DNA of 64,000 nucleotides from assembly GCA_026120185.1 (NCBI GenBank), contig JANUWF010000008.1:1178001-1242000 (forward strand), read 5' to 3'. This stretch comes from Voacanga thouarsii (lineage: Eukaryota > Streptophyta > Magnoliopsida > Gentianales > Apocynaceae). A model generated the notes under the pieces. That model had not been told where the DNA came from. It worked only from the letters and a program-made list of their open reading frames with translations, and did not search any database. A program made the position numbers and the translations under genes. Shown here piece after piece: positions 30,844-41,970 of this stretch; the first letter of the stretch is position 1; each line of letters opens with the position of its first letter.

Positions 30844-33800
30844 TGTAACACCCCACTACCTAGGCCCATCAGGGCCGGGGATGTCGCCACATCTAAAGGA
30901 CAAGGGGTCTTTATAACTAGGTTACATGAAAATAGAATAAAACAAAAGACTTTAAAATTAAATTTATTACAACCCAAAAGATAAATACTGACACAAATCC
31001 AAAATAAATTGTTTGCAACAATCCCTCAAACAATACATAAAGTAAATAACAAGAGTCTTCAAGCAAGGCGACATTCTAGCTAATGATCTCCACAGCAGGA
31101 TCTTCTTGAAAATATGGCATAAAAGGTGGTGAGATAAAAATCTCAGTAAGCCTGTGTGTGCTTTAAATGTTTCAGGTAAAATAATTCATGTATGCAAGTT
31201 GTAAAAGTTTCATAGGAAAAAGTGCTGGCAAGAAATAAATAAGTGTTGAAAATAAAGAGTGGTGTTTCACTTTTCAAATCATACATGTGCGCAATAAATA
31301 CAACCACTCAAATGGGTAGCCATGGGTTACCACACGTTGGGCCCCATGACCAATAACAGTCAGAATGCCACATTTTGTGCAATGCTGACAAAAGGTAGGT
31401 GTACGGCCTACCGGGTGAGATACTCCTCCATCTCTACACCCAAACTTACCGGTTGTCCACTCCGGAAATACACAGTCCACATGACTGAAACTTGCTAGCT
31501 AGGACCGGCATGACCTACCGGACTGGCGTCCTATCCAGAAAGGACTCACCCCTCAGAGGTGGCCATCTACTGAGAGACTTACCCTAACCCTTCAAAGACT
31601 AGTCCTGGTGGTCTACCCTTATTGAGTACTCAACGCTGATTGTTCCACTTGGGAGAAAATTGATCAAACTTTGCTTTATTTGGAAATAGCAATTAAGGGT
31701 TTCCAAAAGTCTAGTCAAGTTGGATTTTAGAAAAAGTTTAGATTTGTGTAAAACTGCTTGTTCAATTTTCAAATGAACTGCTTGACTGAAATAAAAAGGA
31801 AAAACGGTCCTTATTTGCCTTTACAATTAAATGTCCATATACATTGCATTTGCTTGCCACAATAACTTTTGGTCTTCACAAAATTCTATGCAAGAGCTTA
31901 CCTACTTCTTTGCTTGCTCTACTCAAAAGTCTTCCAAGGCTGACCTAACCCCTGCCTGCGGTAAACACAAAACATAAGGTCACATTCAAGCTATACCTGT
32001 CTTACATAAATAATTCTTAGCTCATCTAGTGACAACTATATCTAACCATGACCTTAATGTCCTAAGCTTTAAGGCTAGATGCTGAAGAATTTTATAAAAT
32101 AAGTCTAGTTTGATAGGTTGAAATAACTAGGGGTTCTAAAAATAATTGTTAATAAATTATAGACTCAAATAATAATTCTTGAGTGTTTTTATTAATAAAT
32201 AAACCAAGGTTTGAATTTTAAACATTATTAAGTCTTATTTAATATTAAGAAATGGTAGTTTAAAAATAGCTTTATTATAAATAAATAATAAATTAAATAA
32301 ATAATAATTTTTAATTAATTCTAAAGAGATAATAAATAATTAATAATAATTAAAATTTATTAATAAATTATTTTAAATTTTCGTTTAATAAAAATATTAA
32401 TAGTTTGATTTAATATTCTAATCCAAATCCCCAAGTGTTTCAATTTTTTTTGAAGAAAAATATAGTAGTAATTTTAATTCATGTAATAAAATTTGTTGAT
32501 GAATATAACTTAGAATTAACAAAAAAATAATCTTACATCATAGTCTTCCTATTGCTAGAAAAGATTCATGATCCCATTCTCCATCATCAAACAAGAAATT
32601 AATCTATTCATGAACAAACACTTGAACTATCTCATACTATCACATGGCCAAAAATCCTACTAAGCATAATCATCAATCATGGTTTCCATGGAAAATAAGA
32701 TCATAAAAGACTAATCACCTTTGGTGTCATAATATCTAATCATGCTTCAACATCTATTAAATTCATCAAGCATGAAGAACATATATTGATTCGAAAGGAA
32801 AACACATACATCCTAGTCAAATACAACCATCATCATGTCATAACTTCATCCCCCTAATCCACATGCATATACTCAATCTCCCAATCATATTCCATTTCTC
32901 TATCATCATCTAGGAGACATGATTTCAGAATTTAATAAGAGAAATTTAAGAATGAATACTTGATTGTCGAGTCCTTTGATGAAGACAAAAGAAGGTCCAC
33001 GCGCGATGGAATGACTTGAATGGTCCAACGAAACAACATCCATGGTTGATGGTTTGATCAACCATTTCGGTTAGAAGAGAGTGAGAGAGAGAGAGAGAGA
33101 AAGAGAAAGAGAGCATTAGATAGGTGTATTAAGAATTGAATGGAAGAAGATGAACAAGAAGGTTGTTCTTGTTTTACCTTGTTGATGTTCTTGAGGTCTT
33201 CAAGAAAAACTGATTTTTGATCCGGTTGAAAATTCTTGTTTGCGAGATTTCGTGTTATAAATGGCAGAAATGAAGTCTAGGGATTAAGTAGAGATGATTC
33301 GGAGTATTTGAGAGTGATTGGAGGTGTTTTAGAGTAGGTTTAGGCTTGAAGAAGTTTAGTGTGTGTTCTTGGTGTTTTAGGTGAAAATGGAGAGAAATTA
33401 GAAGAAGTGCTGCACGAATTCTGCTAGAAGGCTGGCTGAATGGTAGGGTGTGATTGAGAGTTCCGGTTTTCAGCTTTGTGAGAGAGAGAAATCAGATTTT
33501 ATTTGAAATTTAAATGGAGGAAATGGTTGAGATGTTTAAGGTAAAAGATCAACTATGGTGTTTGATCAAGAGAGGTGTCTATGGACTTTAATGGTGTCGG
33601 CTGAAACAAGGTTGTCTTGCTAAAATGATTGAAGGTTAATGTTGCTCAAGGCTGGCTGAAATTCAGTCCTTAAAGGCAGAGGAAATTCTGGTTAATTCAG
33701 CTTAATGCAAGAGTGATTTTATTGGAGTGAAATGCTAAAATTATTTGAAGTTCAAATGGAGTTTGAATGGAGTGATCTTAGGAGTGTTTTGTGGTGTGGC

Positions 33801-35030
33801 TATGGAGTCCTTATGCTTCAAGGTAAGTGTGGGTTTAATGGTGTTCAGTGTGTAGCTGAACAAGGCTCAATTCTACAGAGGTTGAAGGTGATTTTCGGTC
33901 TTAGGCTAGAAAGGAATAAGGCTGGAAAATTCTGGTCTCAAGTGTTCATGGCTTTCCGAAAATTGCAGAATTTTGGTGCAGGATTTTCGCACCCTCTTGG
34001 CTCGGTTTTTCATAGGTTCTTCAGGGGTGTTTGAGTGTCTTCCAAGGGTGGTTTTTCAGCCTCATTTCTGGACAAATACAGAGGAGTTTGCTGGCTTGAA
34101 GATGAACTAAAAACAGCTTCATTTCTTTGATGAAGAGCTGCGAATTGCCTAGAAAATTTTTCTGGTTTGGTGCTGTTTTGTGCAGTCCGAAAATTGCACA
34201 ATTTTTCCAGCTTCCAAGCCACTTGAAATGACCATTTTCTGGGCAACAAATGAATGGGTTTATGGCCTGAATTTTTGAAGAAAAGGTCTGCAACAAATCT
34301 GGAAAATTTCTAGATTTCTTACCACTAAAGCATGAACAACATGAAGATAGATTTGAAGGTCCTTCCATGGTGATTGATTTTCTCTTGGAACCCTTCCTAT
34401 TTCCCCTCCTATTTTCAGTCAACCTCCCTTCCCCAAAGCTGATTTTCGAAATTCAAGGGGAAGAAATTATCACAGAATTTTGTTGGAATTCAAAGAAAAA
34501 GATTTAATGGATTTTAGTTCATTTGAATTATGAAAATGCTAGGACAAAGCTAGAGGTAATAAATTGGACAAGAATTCTTCTAGAATTCTTTTAGGAAATG
34601 AGGATAAGATTAGGACATTCTCTTCATGTCTCCCTTAAGACAATTATTCCTATTTTCATGGAATGCAAGAAAACAAAAATTCAAACTTAATTAAGATAAT
34701 CATGGTAAAAGCTTAAATGATGGGATTTGAACTCATGACCTTAGAAATTAATTCACCAAGCTCTAACCACTAAACCACACTAACTCTTGTTCTTATTTTC
34801 TCACCCACATATTTTTCTTATCTACTCCTCAAGTTATCTTCCTATTCTGACCTCAAGCAAAATTACCATTTTACCCCTCCTACTCAATAAGTATAACTAA
34901 GCATTTAAACCTATAATCCACGATTCTAAAGCACATAAAATCATTCAAAAACATATACATTCATGAAAAATAATATAATATGCATTCCCGACCCCCTTAC
35001 TCTAGGGTTGGTTTTAGGTGGGGTTTCACT
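30844..35030 (-). repeat. Element C 5' LTR
   Basis: It has the same length and structure as the 3' LTR. The sense first base is altered (plus strand ends CACT instead of CACA). The 34010-34422 minus and 33732-34034 plus frames recur in the partner LTR and are treated as chance frames. Confidence 0.92.
34722..34777 (-). other. tRNA-like A-box/B-box unit in the C 5' LTR
   Basis: Minus strand tggtttagtggttagagc (34777-34760) and gagttcaaatccc (34734-34722), identical to the unit in the partner LTR. Confidence 0.6.
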
Positions 35031-35400
35031 TTGACAGCTTGATTTCTTGTGTCTAAAACATACAAACCATTCATCAAAGTTGTTGTACTATAATGGATAT
35101 CATTTAATGAAAAAGAACAATTTTTTTTCTTAAAAAAAATGAAATATTCATAAATGTAAACAGGCAACTGGGATAATGCTCTTAAGTAAAATTGGTATAT
35201 AATAGCAATTTTCTAGTTCTAGAATTGATTTGAAAGACAAGTGTAGATGATATGTCCCAACAGCAAGTGTAGCAACCTTTGGTCTATTTGTAACACAAAA
35301 GTTCACATCACCTTTCTCTAACTTCCTACTGCTCTTTAGTCCCTACAAATTATTACACAAATGAGATCTACATCTATTATCTAATACACACATCTTATTA
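35031..35400 (-). pseudogene. pol: Copia element H, protease and GAG-pre-integrase region
   Basis: The minus strand, reading from 35400 to 35031, gives degraded copia text between the gag zinc knuckle and the integrase. It includes a LELENCYY-like phrase near 35220 and a segment equivalent to GLYVLDTRNQAV near 35060, where element C interrupts. It continues at 21200. Stops and shifts are frequent. Confidence 0.65.
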
Positions 35401-36234
35401 TTAACGGTAGTATTGATCTAACACAAGCTTTTTATTCTCCTTCTTTTCCTTAACAGTCTCCAGGCAGCTTTTGTATTTGCGCCTCCAATAGCCCATCTTA
35501 CCACAATGGTGATTTGGGTTTTTGATAGTTATCTCCTTCTTCTTCACACCACCTTTAGGCTTAGTTAGATTCTTCTTCTTCTTCTTCTTAGAAATATATA
35601 TTTTGTTTTTGGAAGAAGAATTAACCAATACGACTGCATTGTTTTTTTCTTCATAGAAGACTCCACAGTCTTGAGAAGATTGATCAACTTAGGTATAGCG
35701 ATCTCAATCTTATCCATCTGGTAGGTCATAACAAATTGTGAAAAACTAGCTAGAAAAGACTGAAGAATTAAATCTATACTTAATTCGTGATCTATTGTAA
35801 ATCCAAATGATCCAAGCTTCTTAATTAACCCCTGCATTTTATGTCCATGAGTGTTTATAGAAGTGTCTTCTACCGTTTTAGAATGGAATAACTACCTAGA
35901 AATCTCATATCTTTCTGCCCTAGCTTACTTATCAAAAAGCTCTCTTAGATGGAAGATAATAGTATTAGCATCCACATACTCATGCTATTTTTGAAGCTTA
36001 GTAGTCATTGATGCCAGCATGATATAAGATGCTATGCCACTATTCTCTTTCTTATGGACTTCATGCTCTTCAACTGGGGCATCATCTACTAGTAGTAGTG
36101 GAATATGAGCATCTAATACGTAAAGTAACTTTTCTAATTCGAGAACGATTCTCAAATTTCTATATTAGTCCAAGAAGTTTGATTCGGCGAGCTTATTTAT
36201 TTCCAAAATACTACATAAGTTCAAATTCATTGTC
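35401..36234 (-). pseudogene. gag: Copia element H, gag
   Basis: The minus strand starts near 36234 (MTMNLNLC, then NKLAESNFLD). It runs through LRIVLELEKLLYVLD, then a better block at 35565-35837 (LIKKLGSFGFTIDHELSIDL, LASFSQFVMTYQMDK). A damaged zinc knuckle follows (NHHCGKMGYWRRKYKSC, 35520 region), in which the first Cys and the His are replaced. Ty1/copia gag of the Tork-like type. An AAG/TTC-rich run at 35570-35590 inserts Lys and Arg codons and may be a local expansion. Confidence 0.8.
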
Positions 36235-36953
36235 ATGATCCAAATAATCTAGATGAAAGATAAGAGACATTAGACTATGTATATACACATGAAATGCATT
36301 TAATTAGGTCTTTAATCAAACGCGTATTTATTTTACTATTTTACTCAAATCAATAGCCACCGCCTATTGGCTCAGAAAGCCTGTTGGAAGCTTTTTTAGT
36401 GGACCTGTATCCAAATTTCTTAAGAATGACCTTGGGGATGCCTAATGAACAACTCTTAAGTTCAATGGTAGGTATTCAATACCAATTTCATCAAATGCAA
36501 CTATTGGTACATTGGGTGATTAACATCTTTTAATCTTAAAACATTTAGTGCTACTCCAACTTAGCCTCTAATACTCTTTATACTTGGGGATGCCCAACCG
36601 AGACAAAGATATTAGTTAAATCAAATTCATTAATTTGGAATCAAATTCCATAGTTTAACCATACTCGATGTCAAGTAGGCTTGGGGATGCCTAACAACCT
36701 AATCTTGAAAAAAAAAGCTCTTGTTCGAACTATATTATTGGAAGGCTTTAGATTTAATATTGTTAGAGAGATTTAATTATTTTAATTAATTATGTCATCG
36801 TTTGGCATGCATAATATCAACACATTGATATAATTGTAATACACTCAATTATATAGCTTGGTTATGGACTTTATTAAATTAATTTTCTTGAGCAAAGCAG
36901 GAAATTAATTATGGTAAAACCTATTTGTTCATGTATGCTTGAGAAGAAAGTCT
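36235..36953 (-). other. Leader of copia H, with three diverged repeats
   Basis: This is non-coding sequence upstream of gag. The phrase cttggggatgcc recurs at 36431, 36583 and 36680 (97-152 bp apart). No open frame is supported. Confidence 0.55.
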
Positions 36954-37975
36954 TGTTGGAATGTATGCCCAAAATGACCTATGTATTTCTATATTTTGAA
37001 AAATCATAAAAGTTTCATTCATTAATGGTTCTTTATTTATATATATTGCACATTAAGGTCTAAATGTGTTAGTAAGAAATTTATGTGATTGGGTCGTGCT
37101 TTCACAGTAAGGTATAGATTATGAATTATTCACATATAAGTGAAAAAATATTCTTAATCGATTGATAGAGCTGGGCAATTCATCAAGGTTTAGATCATTA
37201 TACTATGGTTTCTAAATGAGGAATGGTTTACCTTTAACCAGTGAGTAATCCACTTATACCAATAGTGTAAGCGTATTTGGAATACGTAGAATAGGACCAC
37301 ACAATAATAATCTTTATAAAAGTACTAAAACAAATAAATATTGGTTTATCATAGCTACTGCGTAGATGAGTGCCCTAAGACTTGAGTATAAGTTAGTGGT
37401 TTGGTGAAGTTAGACTTGTACACTTTGATGTGCTAATTTTATGCTCAAAATAAACTTAAACATAGCAAATAATTCCAAAATCACTATTTTGGAATAAATT
37501 CTAAAATCAATATTTTAGAACATTTATTAATTCCAAAATCACTATTTTGAAAAATAGAATAAATTCTAAAATCACTATTTTAGAAGATATATTAATTGCT
37601 AAACACCATATTTTAGGAAATAAAATAAAATAAAATAAAATATAAAATCGTTATTTTAGAAAAAATATTAATTGCTAAAATCACATTTTAGGAATTAAAA
37701 TAATATATAATCTAAAATCAATATTTTAGAAAACATATTAATTGATAAAATCACATTTTAGGAATTAAAATAATATATAATCTAAAATCAATATTTTAGA
37801 AAGCATATTAATTTCTAAAATCACATTTTAGGAATTAAAATAATATATAATCTAAAATCAATATATTAATTGCTAAAATCTTATTTTAGGAATTAAAATA
37901 ATATATATAATCTAAAATCATTATTTTAGAAAATATATTATTTTCCAAAAGCATGATTTTTGCAAAAATTATACT
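36954..37975 (+). repeat. Copia LTR of the E family (right end uncertain)
   Basis: TGTTGGAATGTATGCCCAAA at 36954 matches the start of E's 3' LTR (48242) and the continuation at 62317. Its middle matches F (for example gtgctttcacagtaaggta, aagcgtatt, gaatacgtagaataggacc). Either it is a solo LTR in the leader of H or the 5' LTR of a rearranged E. I could not find a matching end and TSD, so the boundary near 37975-38350 is open. Confidence 0.6.
37472..37950. repeat. Array of short palindromes with an embedded 70-bp tandem repeat
   Basis: Perfect inverted repeats recur: ATTCCAAAAT-CACT-ATTTTGGAAT (37472-37495), TTCTAAAAT-CAAT-ATTTTAGAA (37499-37520), TTCTAAAAT-CACT-ATTTTAGAA (37564-37585) and CTAAAAT-CAC-ATTTTAG several times. 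From about 37670 to 37890 they form a tandem repeat, with tcacatttta at 37681, 37751 and 37821 (period 70) and a shortened unit at 37879. Confidence 0.85.
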
Positions 37976-38660
37976 AGTCCCAAAATTTCTAACTTAAGAA
38001 AAATTTGGGTGCAATGTGAAAATGACGAAAATAACCTCTGTGGGCCACCGCAAGGAACAAACGAAATGAAAGGAAAAGGAAAAAAAAATATATATATATG
38101 CATAGAATCGCATCATGCTCTCCATGATTGTACAAGAGTGTTGTGCATCGTGGGAGCCTGTCCCATGTGAGTCGTGGCTTGGGACCAATTGTCACTCAAG
38201 CTGCGGCTTGGGGCAAAACAAACATTTTTTTTTTTTAATCTTCTTCGTCTTAAAAAAAAAAAAACCTTAAGGTTTTGCAACAGTTTTAGAGAACTATTCT
38301 TTGATTGATTCCTTTTTTTTTTCCTTTTCCATTTTATAAACAGATTCATTAAAACAAAATAGAACAAATCCAAATTTGTTTAGGAAACATAACAGTTTTC
38401 AGGAAAATAATTTCCTTGTTTTTCAGTTACAGAGACTACATGTCCAGGAAAACATATTTTTTTTTCTTTCTACAAGAACTAACACATTAATTCTTAATTC
38501 TTGTAACTTTATTAGAAACATGTTCATGCAACCAAAGCCTATAGAATCAATTATTTTTTTTCCTCACAAACAACTCTCATGAAAATAATTTTCACAAAGG
38601 ACACGGAGTCAACAACGAAACGAATTTCATGGCCAAAACATAACCCATTAACGCATAAAT
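37976..38660. other. Unassigned AT-rich stretch, probably copia H leader
   Basis: It holds homopolymer runs (A or T of 10 or more at 38225, 38252, 38311) and no credible gene; the frames at 38113-38373 and 38376-38582 are low-complexity. It lies between an E-family LTR and the PBS of a minus-strand copia LTR, so it is probably part of that element's leader. Confidence 0.4.
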
Positions 38661-38676
38661 GGAGTCTCTGATACCA
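38661..38676 (-). promoter_or_regulatory. Copia PBS, initiator tRNA-Met type
   Basis: The minus strand reads TGGTATCAGAGACTCC one base after the LTR end CCTAACA. The first 11 bases equal the usual plant initiator tRNA-Met PBS. Confidence 0.8.
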
Positions 38677-38677
38677 C

Positions 38678-40405
38678 TGTTAGGAATTCTTGTCATACAA
38701 ATTACAGTTTCGCAGCGGAATAAAATCGAGAATTCCACACTGAGGATTTCATCTATGTATAAAAGGAATTGAGACGGTAAAGAAAAATACCTCACGTAAT
38801 GCTCTGTCAAACAAAAATTTTTCTCCTTTTTGTGGCGCGATCTAGAAAACTCTGAGAATGTCGTCTCCTTGGTTTCGTCAAAGCACCACAATCTAAATAT
38901 AGGATTGTCTCTAATAAATGTCCACACAAGAATGATGCTCAAGGGGAAAAACCAGAATTTTATGCTAGCAAAATTCTTAGCGGCTAGGGTATCTGTTGTT
39001 CAGAAGAAGATGATGTATAGAGAGGGCTCTCGGTTTTTCTATAAAAAAAAACTTTTTGTATATTTCTATAATCATAATTCTCACGGACTCCATATATCAT
39101 ATTTATATTTCACCCAATTTATCTTAGCCAATAGAATCCATATTGCATGTGAATTCTTTATTACCAATTATTATTATGACTTTAGTTAATTACAATATAG
39201 CCCCCAAATTATAACTAATTATAATTTGACCACAACAACATTTTCTTTTCATAATCAACCCAGTAATGTTATCAAATAACAACATGAATACTCAAATCTC
39301 TATTGTGTGTGACCTATTAGGATTTTTGGTCTATTTGTAGCAAAATATGAATTAATCTAAACGTCTTTAAGATTAATAATCCTTAATAATTTGAGAGTTT
39401 AACTTATTAATTCTAATAAGGATTCATTTACTAATTTTCTAATTAATAAATCCATATTTAGTAGATCATGAGCGGTATCTAACAACACATCATGACTAAA
39501 CAAAAGTCCAGAAAGTCAAGTGGCTTGACATAAACCTTTCAATAGCAAACAACAGTGTAATAAACTCCTTTCACCATATAATATCTCATTCGGTTTGGAG
39601 CATGGAATGAGTGCCAACTCCTTTTAGGAAAATAAATTCATTTTGGCCCGAATATTTTAGTATTTGTTCCAGAATCCACTACTCATCACATGTATCAATC
39701 AAAACCATTTCCAATATACAATCGCCTTGGCCAAGGACTTCTCGAGTAGTGATTTCTACAAGTGGCCATAAGATATTCCCTCCTACTATTAGGAGTGGTG
39801 AATCATTTATTGATCCTCTTAACTACTTTAATTTGCTTCATGTTGTACCTAATATCCACACAAAGGCAGTCTTGTCAGGACTCCTGATATTGGAATCAAA
39901 GTCCAACACTTAGTAAATAAAGTACCTTGGAGATCTCAAGTTTCAGGAGACTTGCACATTTGCTATAATGAGATTCTATCATTGACACTAAATAATTATT
40001 CATGTGATTATCTCATAGTCAAGTCATCTAATGTACTTTTTTGAAGTAACAAGCATCCACGTATTAACTTTAAGCATCACAATACTCATTGATATGAGAA
40101 CCACTGTCTGATCAAATCAGGAAGTATAACACGTGCTAGTCTTAACGTATTAATAATGTCCTATCTCATTAATACTATGACTATGGATAATTTAAGTGCG
40201 AACACTATCCATTGTAGTAAGAACCTCACATCATGATCTCTATCATGATTTTCTTAACACAATGTTGCACTTGGGACTTTATCTAACAATTATTTTACAT
40301 GAAATCATAAATAAAACAAATTGAAAGATAAAAAATGCCTTGTTTTATTTAATAATACGCAATATACATAATACATGTGATTGCCTCTAGGGCATAACAC
40401 TAACA
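38678..40405 (-). repeat. Copia 5' LTR, probably of element H
   Basis: Sense (minus) begins TGTTAGTGTTATGCCCTAGA at 40405 and ends CCTAACA at 38678, 1728 bp, followed by a PBS. Orientation and position suit the 5' LTR of copia H, whose gag starts at 36234. If so, the E-family LTR at 36954 is a later insertion in the leader. Frames at 38830-39189 and 39611-39913 inside it are not supported. Confidence 0.7.
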
Positions 40406-40543
40406 AGTTGTTCATGTTTAACTTAGCATTGTGATTATGAGCTTTACATTATGATATGGATAGCATGGCTAATTTAACATGGTGCTAATGAGCTTTACAT
40501 TGTTAATTGGTAGCTATTGAGCATTGTGATTTGATAAAAAATA

Positions 40544-40771
40544 TTGATATTGTGTTTGGGATTGGACCATGGCTATATTTCTTGCAGGTTTATTGGAGGA
40601 GGTTGTGTTGTTGACTATCTTGTGGTGTTTTGTGTTGAGGTGGTGGTTGTGTTGAATGGTGTTGTAATAGTAAGACGGTCGAGGATTGTGTTTGCTTGTG
40701 GTGTAAAGAGTGATTTTGAGGGTGTCCTATTATCCTACCCTTATTCATCATCACATCTATATCATGTCTAG
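40544..40771 (+). CDS. Small hydrophobic ORF of element G, doubtful
   Basis: This is a 75-codon frame with VVDYLVVFCVEVVVVLNGVV, ending in the bases catgtctag that also contain the ATG of the env-like ORF. It is the counterpart of 2013-2228 in B. See that entry for doubts. Confidence 0.25.
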   Translation: MILCLGLDHGYISCRFIGGGCVVDYLVVFCVEVVVVLNGVVIVRRSRIVFACGVKSDFEGVLLSYPYSSSHLYHV

Positions 40772-41970
40772 GAGACCTAGAGGGTTGGCACCTGGGGCTA
40801 AGAGAGCTAGAGATTCATCTTCGTTGAGACCTTCTTTTGAGCCTCTACCTACCCAGCCTACCCAATTATGTGACCCTACCTGTCAAATCTGGTATCAAAA
40901 TCACCAATATAATAAAATCATAATAGAAAAAATATATAGGCCCTCCTTACATAATTCCTTAGAGCTTTCTACTATGTTTAGATGACTGGGGTGGCAGCCT
41001 ATCATTCAACTTGGGGGTGCTTATTTTTCAGTGTGAGTAAGAGAGTTTTATGCTAATATAAGGGACAAGAAAAAAAAAAAAAAAACCTCCAGGTTATTTC
41101 TACTATGGTTAAATGGGTACCCATTGAGTTTGAGAGGGCTAGAGTAGCCAGAATTTTGGAAGTACCTGATAAGGGGCCATGGATAGCTGTGGACCATAAT
41201 AACTAAAAGATTATTTCTGAGCCTACCTAAGATGTGAGTACTTTGAGAACAAGGTTACATATATGGAGAATTAGGCAAATAGGTCAAAATCATTGCTACT
41301 GTAATAATAACATTGAGGCTCAATTGCGTGCCATAGTCTACATTTTCACTTTTAATGTGTACCCTAAGGCTAGTGGTTTCAACGAGTCTAAGGTCCTTGA
41401 TCTTTATATTCTCAATAAGATGATAAAGAGTGATCCTATTCCTCTTACCCCTATTATTATTCAGTCCATACAAGAGGTTGTTTACTCTGGCATAGCTATT
41501 AAGGCTCTCAAATTCCCCTTGGTTATTATGCACATCCTACGAGACTTTGAAGTAAGATGAGATGGAGAGATTAGTAAGCCCACTACTGACTGAGACTTGG
41601 TGACTGAGCACACTTTGGTTTAGTGTGGCTATCATTATGATGAGAGGGAGAGGCATTAGAAGAAGCCTTTTGAGGTCCAACACCTAGGGATGGTAAAGCT
41701 TCCCCTTGATAAGGAGGAGGAAGAGGAGCAGCCTACTCGATCTTGCACTCGTGCCACTAATTCTCATTGTCGTATTGATTTTGAGGCACGAGTAGAGGCC
41801 CAACTAGAGAGCCAAATGACTATCCTCCTCCAGCTATGAGACTCCATTGCTGTCCTCCATCGATGCCAAGATGTCCAGGAGCAAAAGGTGATGACTTGAT
41901 CCAGCAATCCACTGGTGCCTCCACTAGTAGAGTAACTGCTAATGCTGATGATGATAATGATGACTCTTGA
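40764..41970 (+). pseudogene. Env-like ORF of element G, broken
   Basis: It starts at 40764 (MSRRPRGLAPGAKRARD; basic N-terminus). Recognisable blocks are SLELSTMFR, VREFYANIRDKK, then a run of about 19 A (41065-41083) that shifts the frame. After that come LRTRLHIWRIRQIGQ and AIVYIFTFNVYPKASGFNES with KVLDLYILNKMIKSDPIPL. The C-terminal part contains FEARVEAQLESQMTILLQL, a possible coiled coil, and an acidic end. Stops at about 40984 and in the C-terminal half break it. Same family as 812-2020 and 52486-55266. Confidence 0.65.

Larger units (their letters stand above)
21201..35030 (-). mobile_element. Element C: complete Tekay/Del-type chromovirus with 4.2-kb LTRs
   Basis: The LTRs are 21201-25387 and 30844-35030 (4187 bp each). 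The sense strand is minus: PBS at 30841-30828, an extra ORF at 30757-30350, gag from 29986, then protease, RT, RNase H, integrase and a C-terminal chromodomain ending at 25434, then the PPT at 25405-25388. The internal region is only 5.46 kb, so about 60% of the element is LTR. The chromodomain and gag with two CCHC knuckles point to the chromovirus branch, most like Tekay/Del. It has many nonsense codons but complete structure. Confidence 0.92.

Noticed and set aside
37681..37890. CRISPR array, because of regularly spaced palindromic repeats
   Set aside because: Units are directly adjacent 70-bp tandem repeats without unique spacers, in a plant LTR; no cas-like gene.
40406..40410. TSD of copia H on its right side (AGTTG)
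   Set aside because: The other end of H is missing, so no duplication can be shown.
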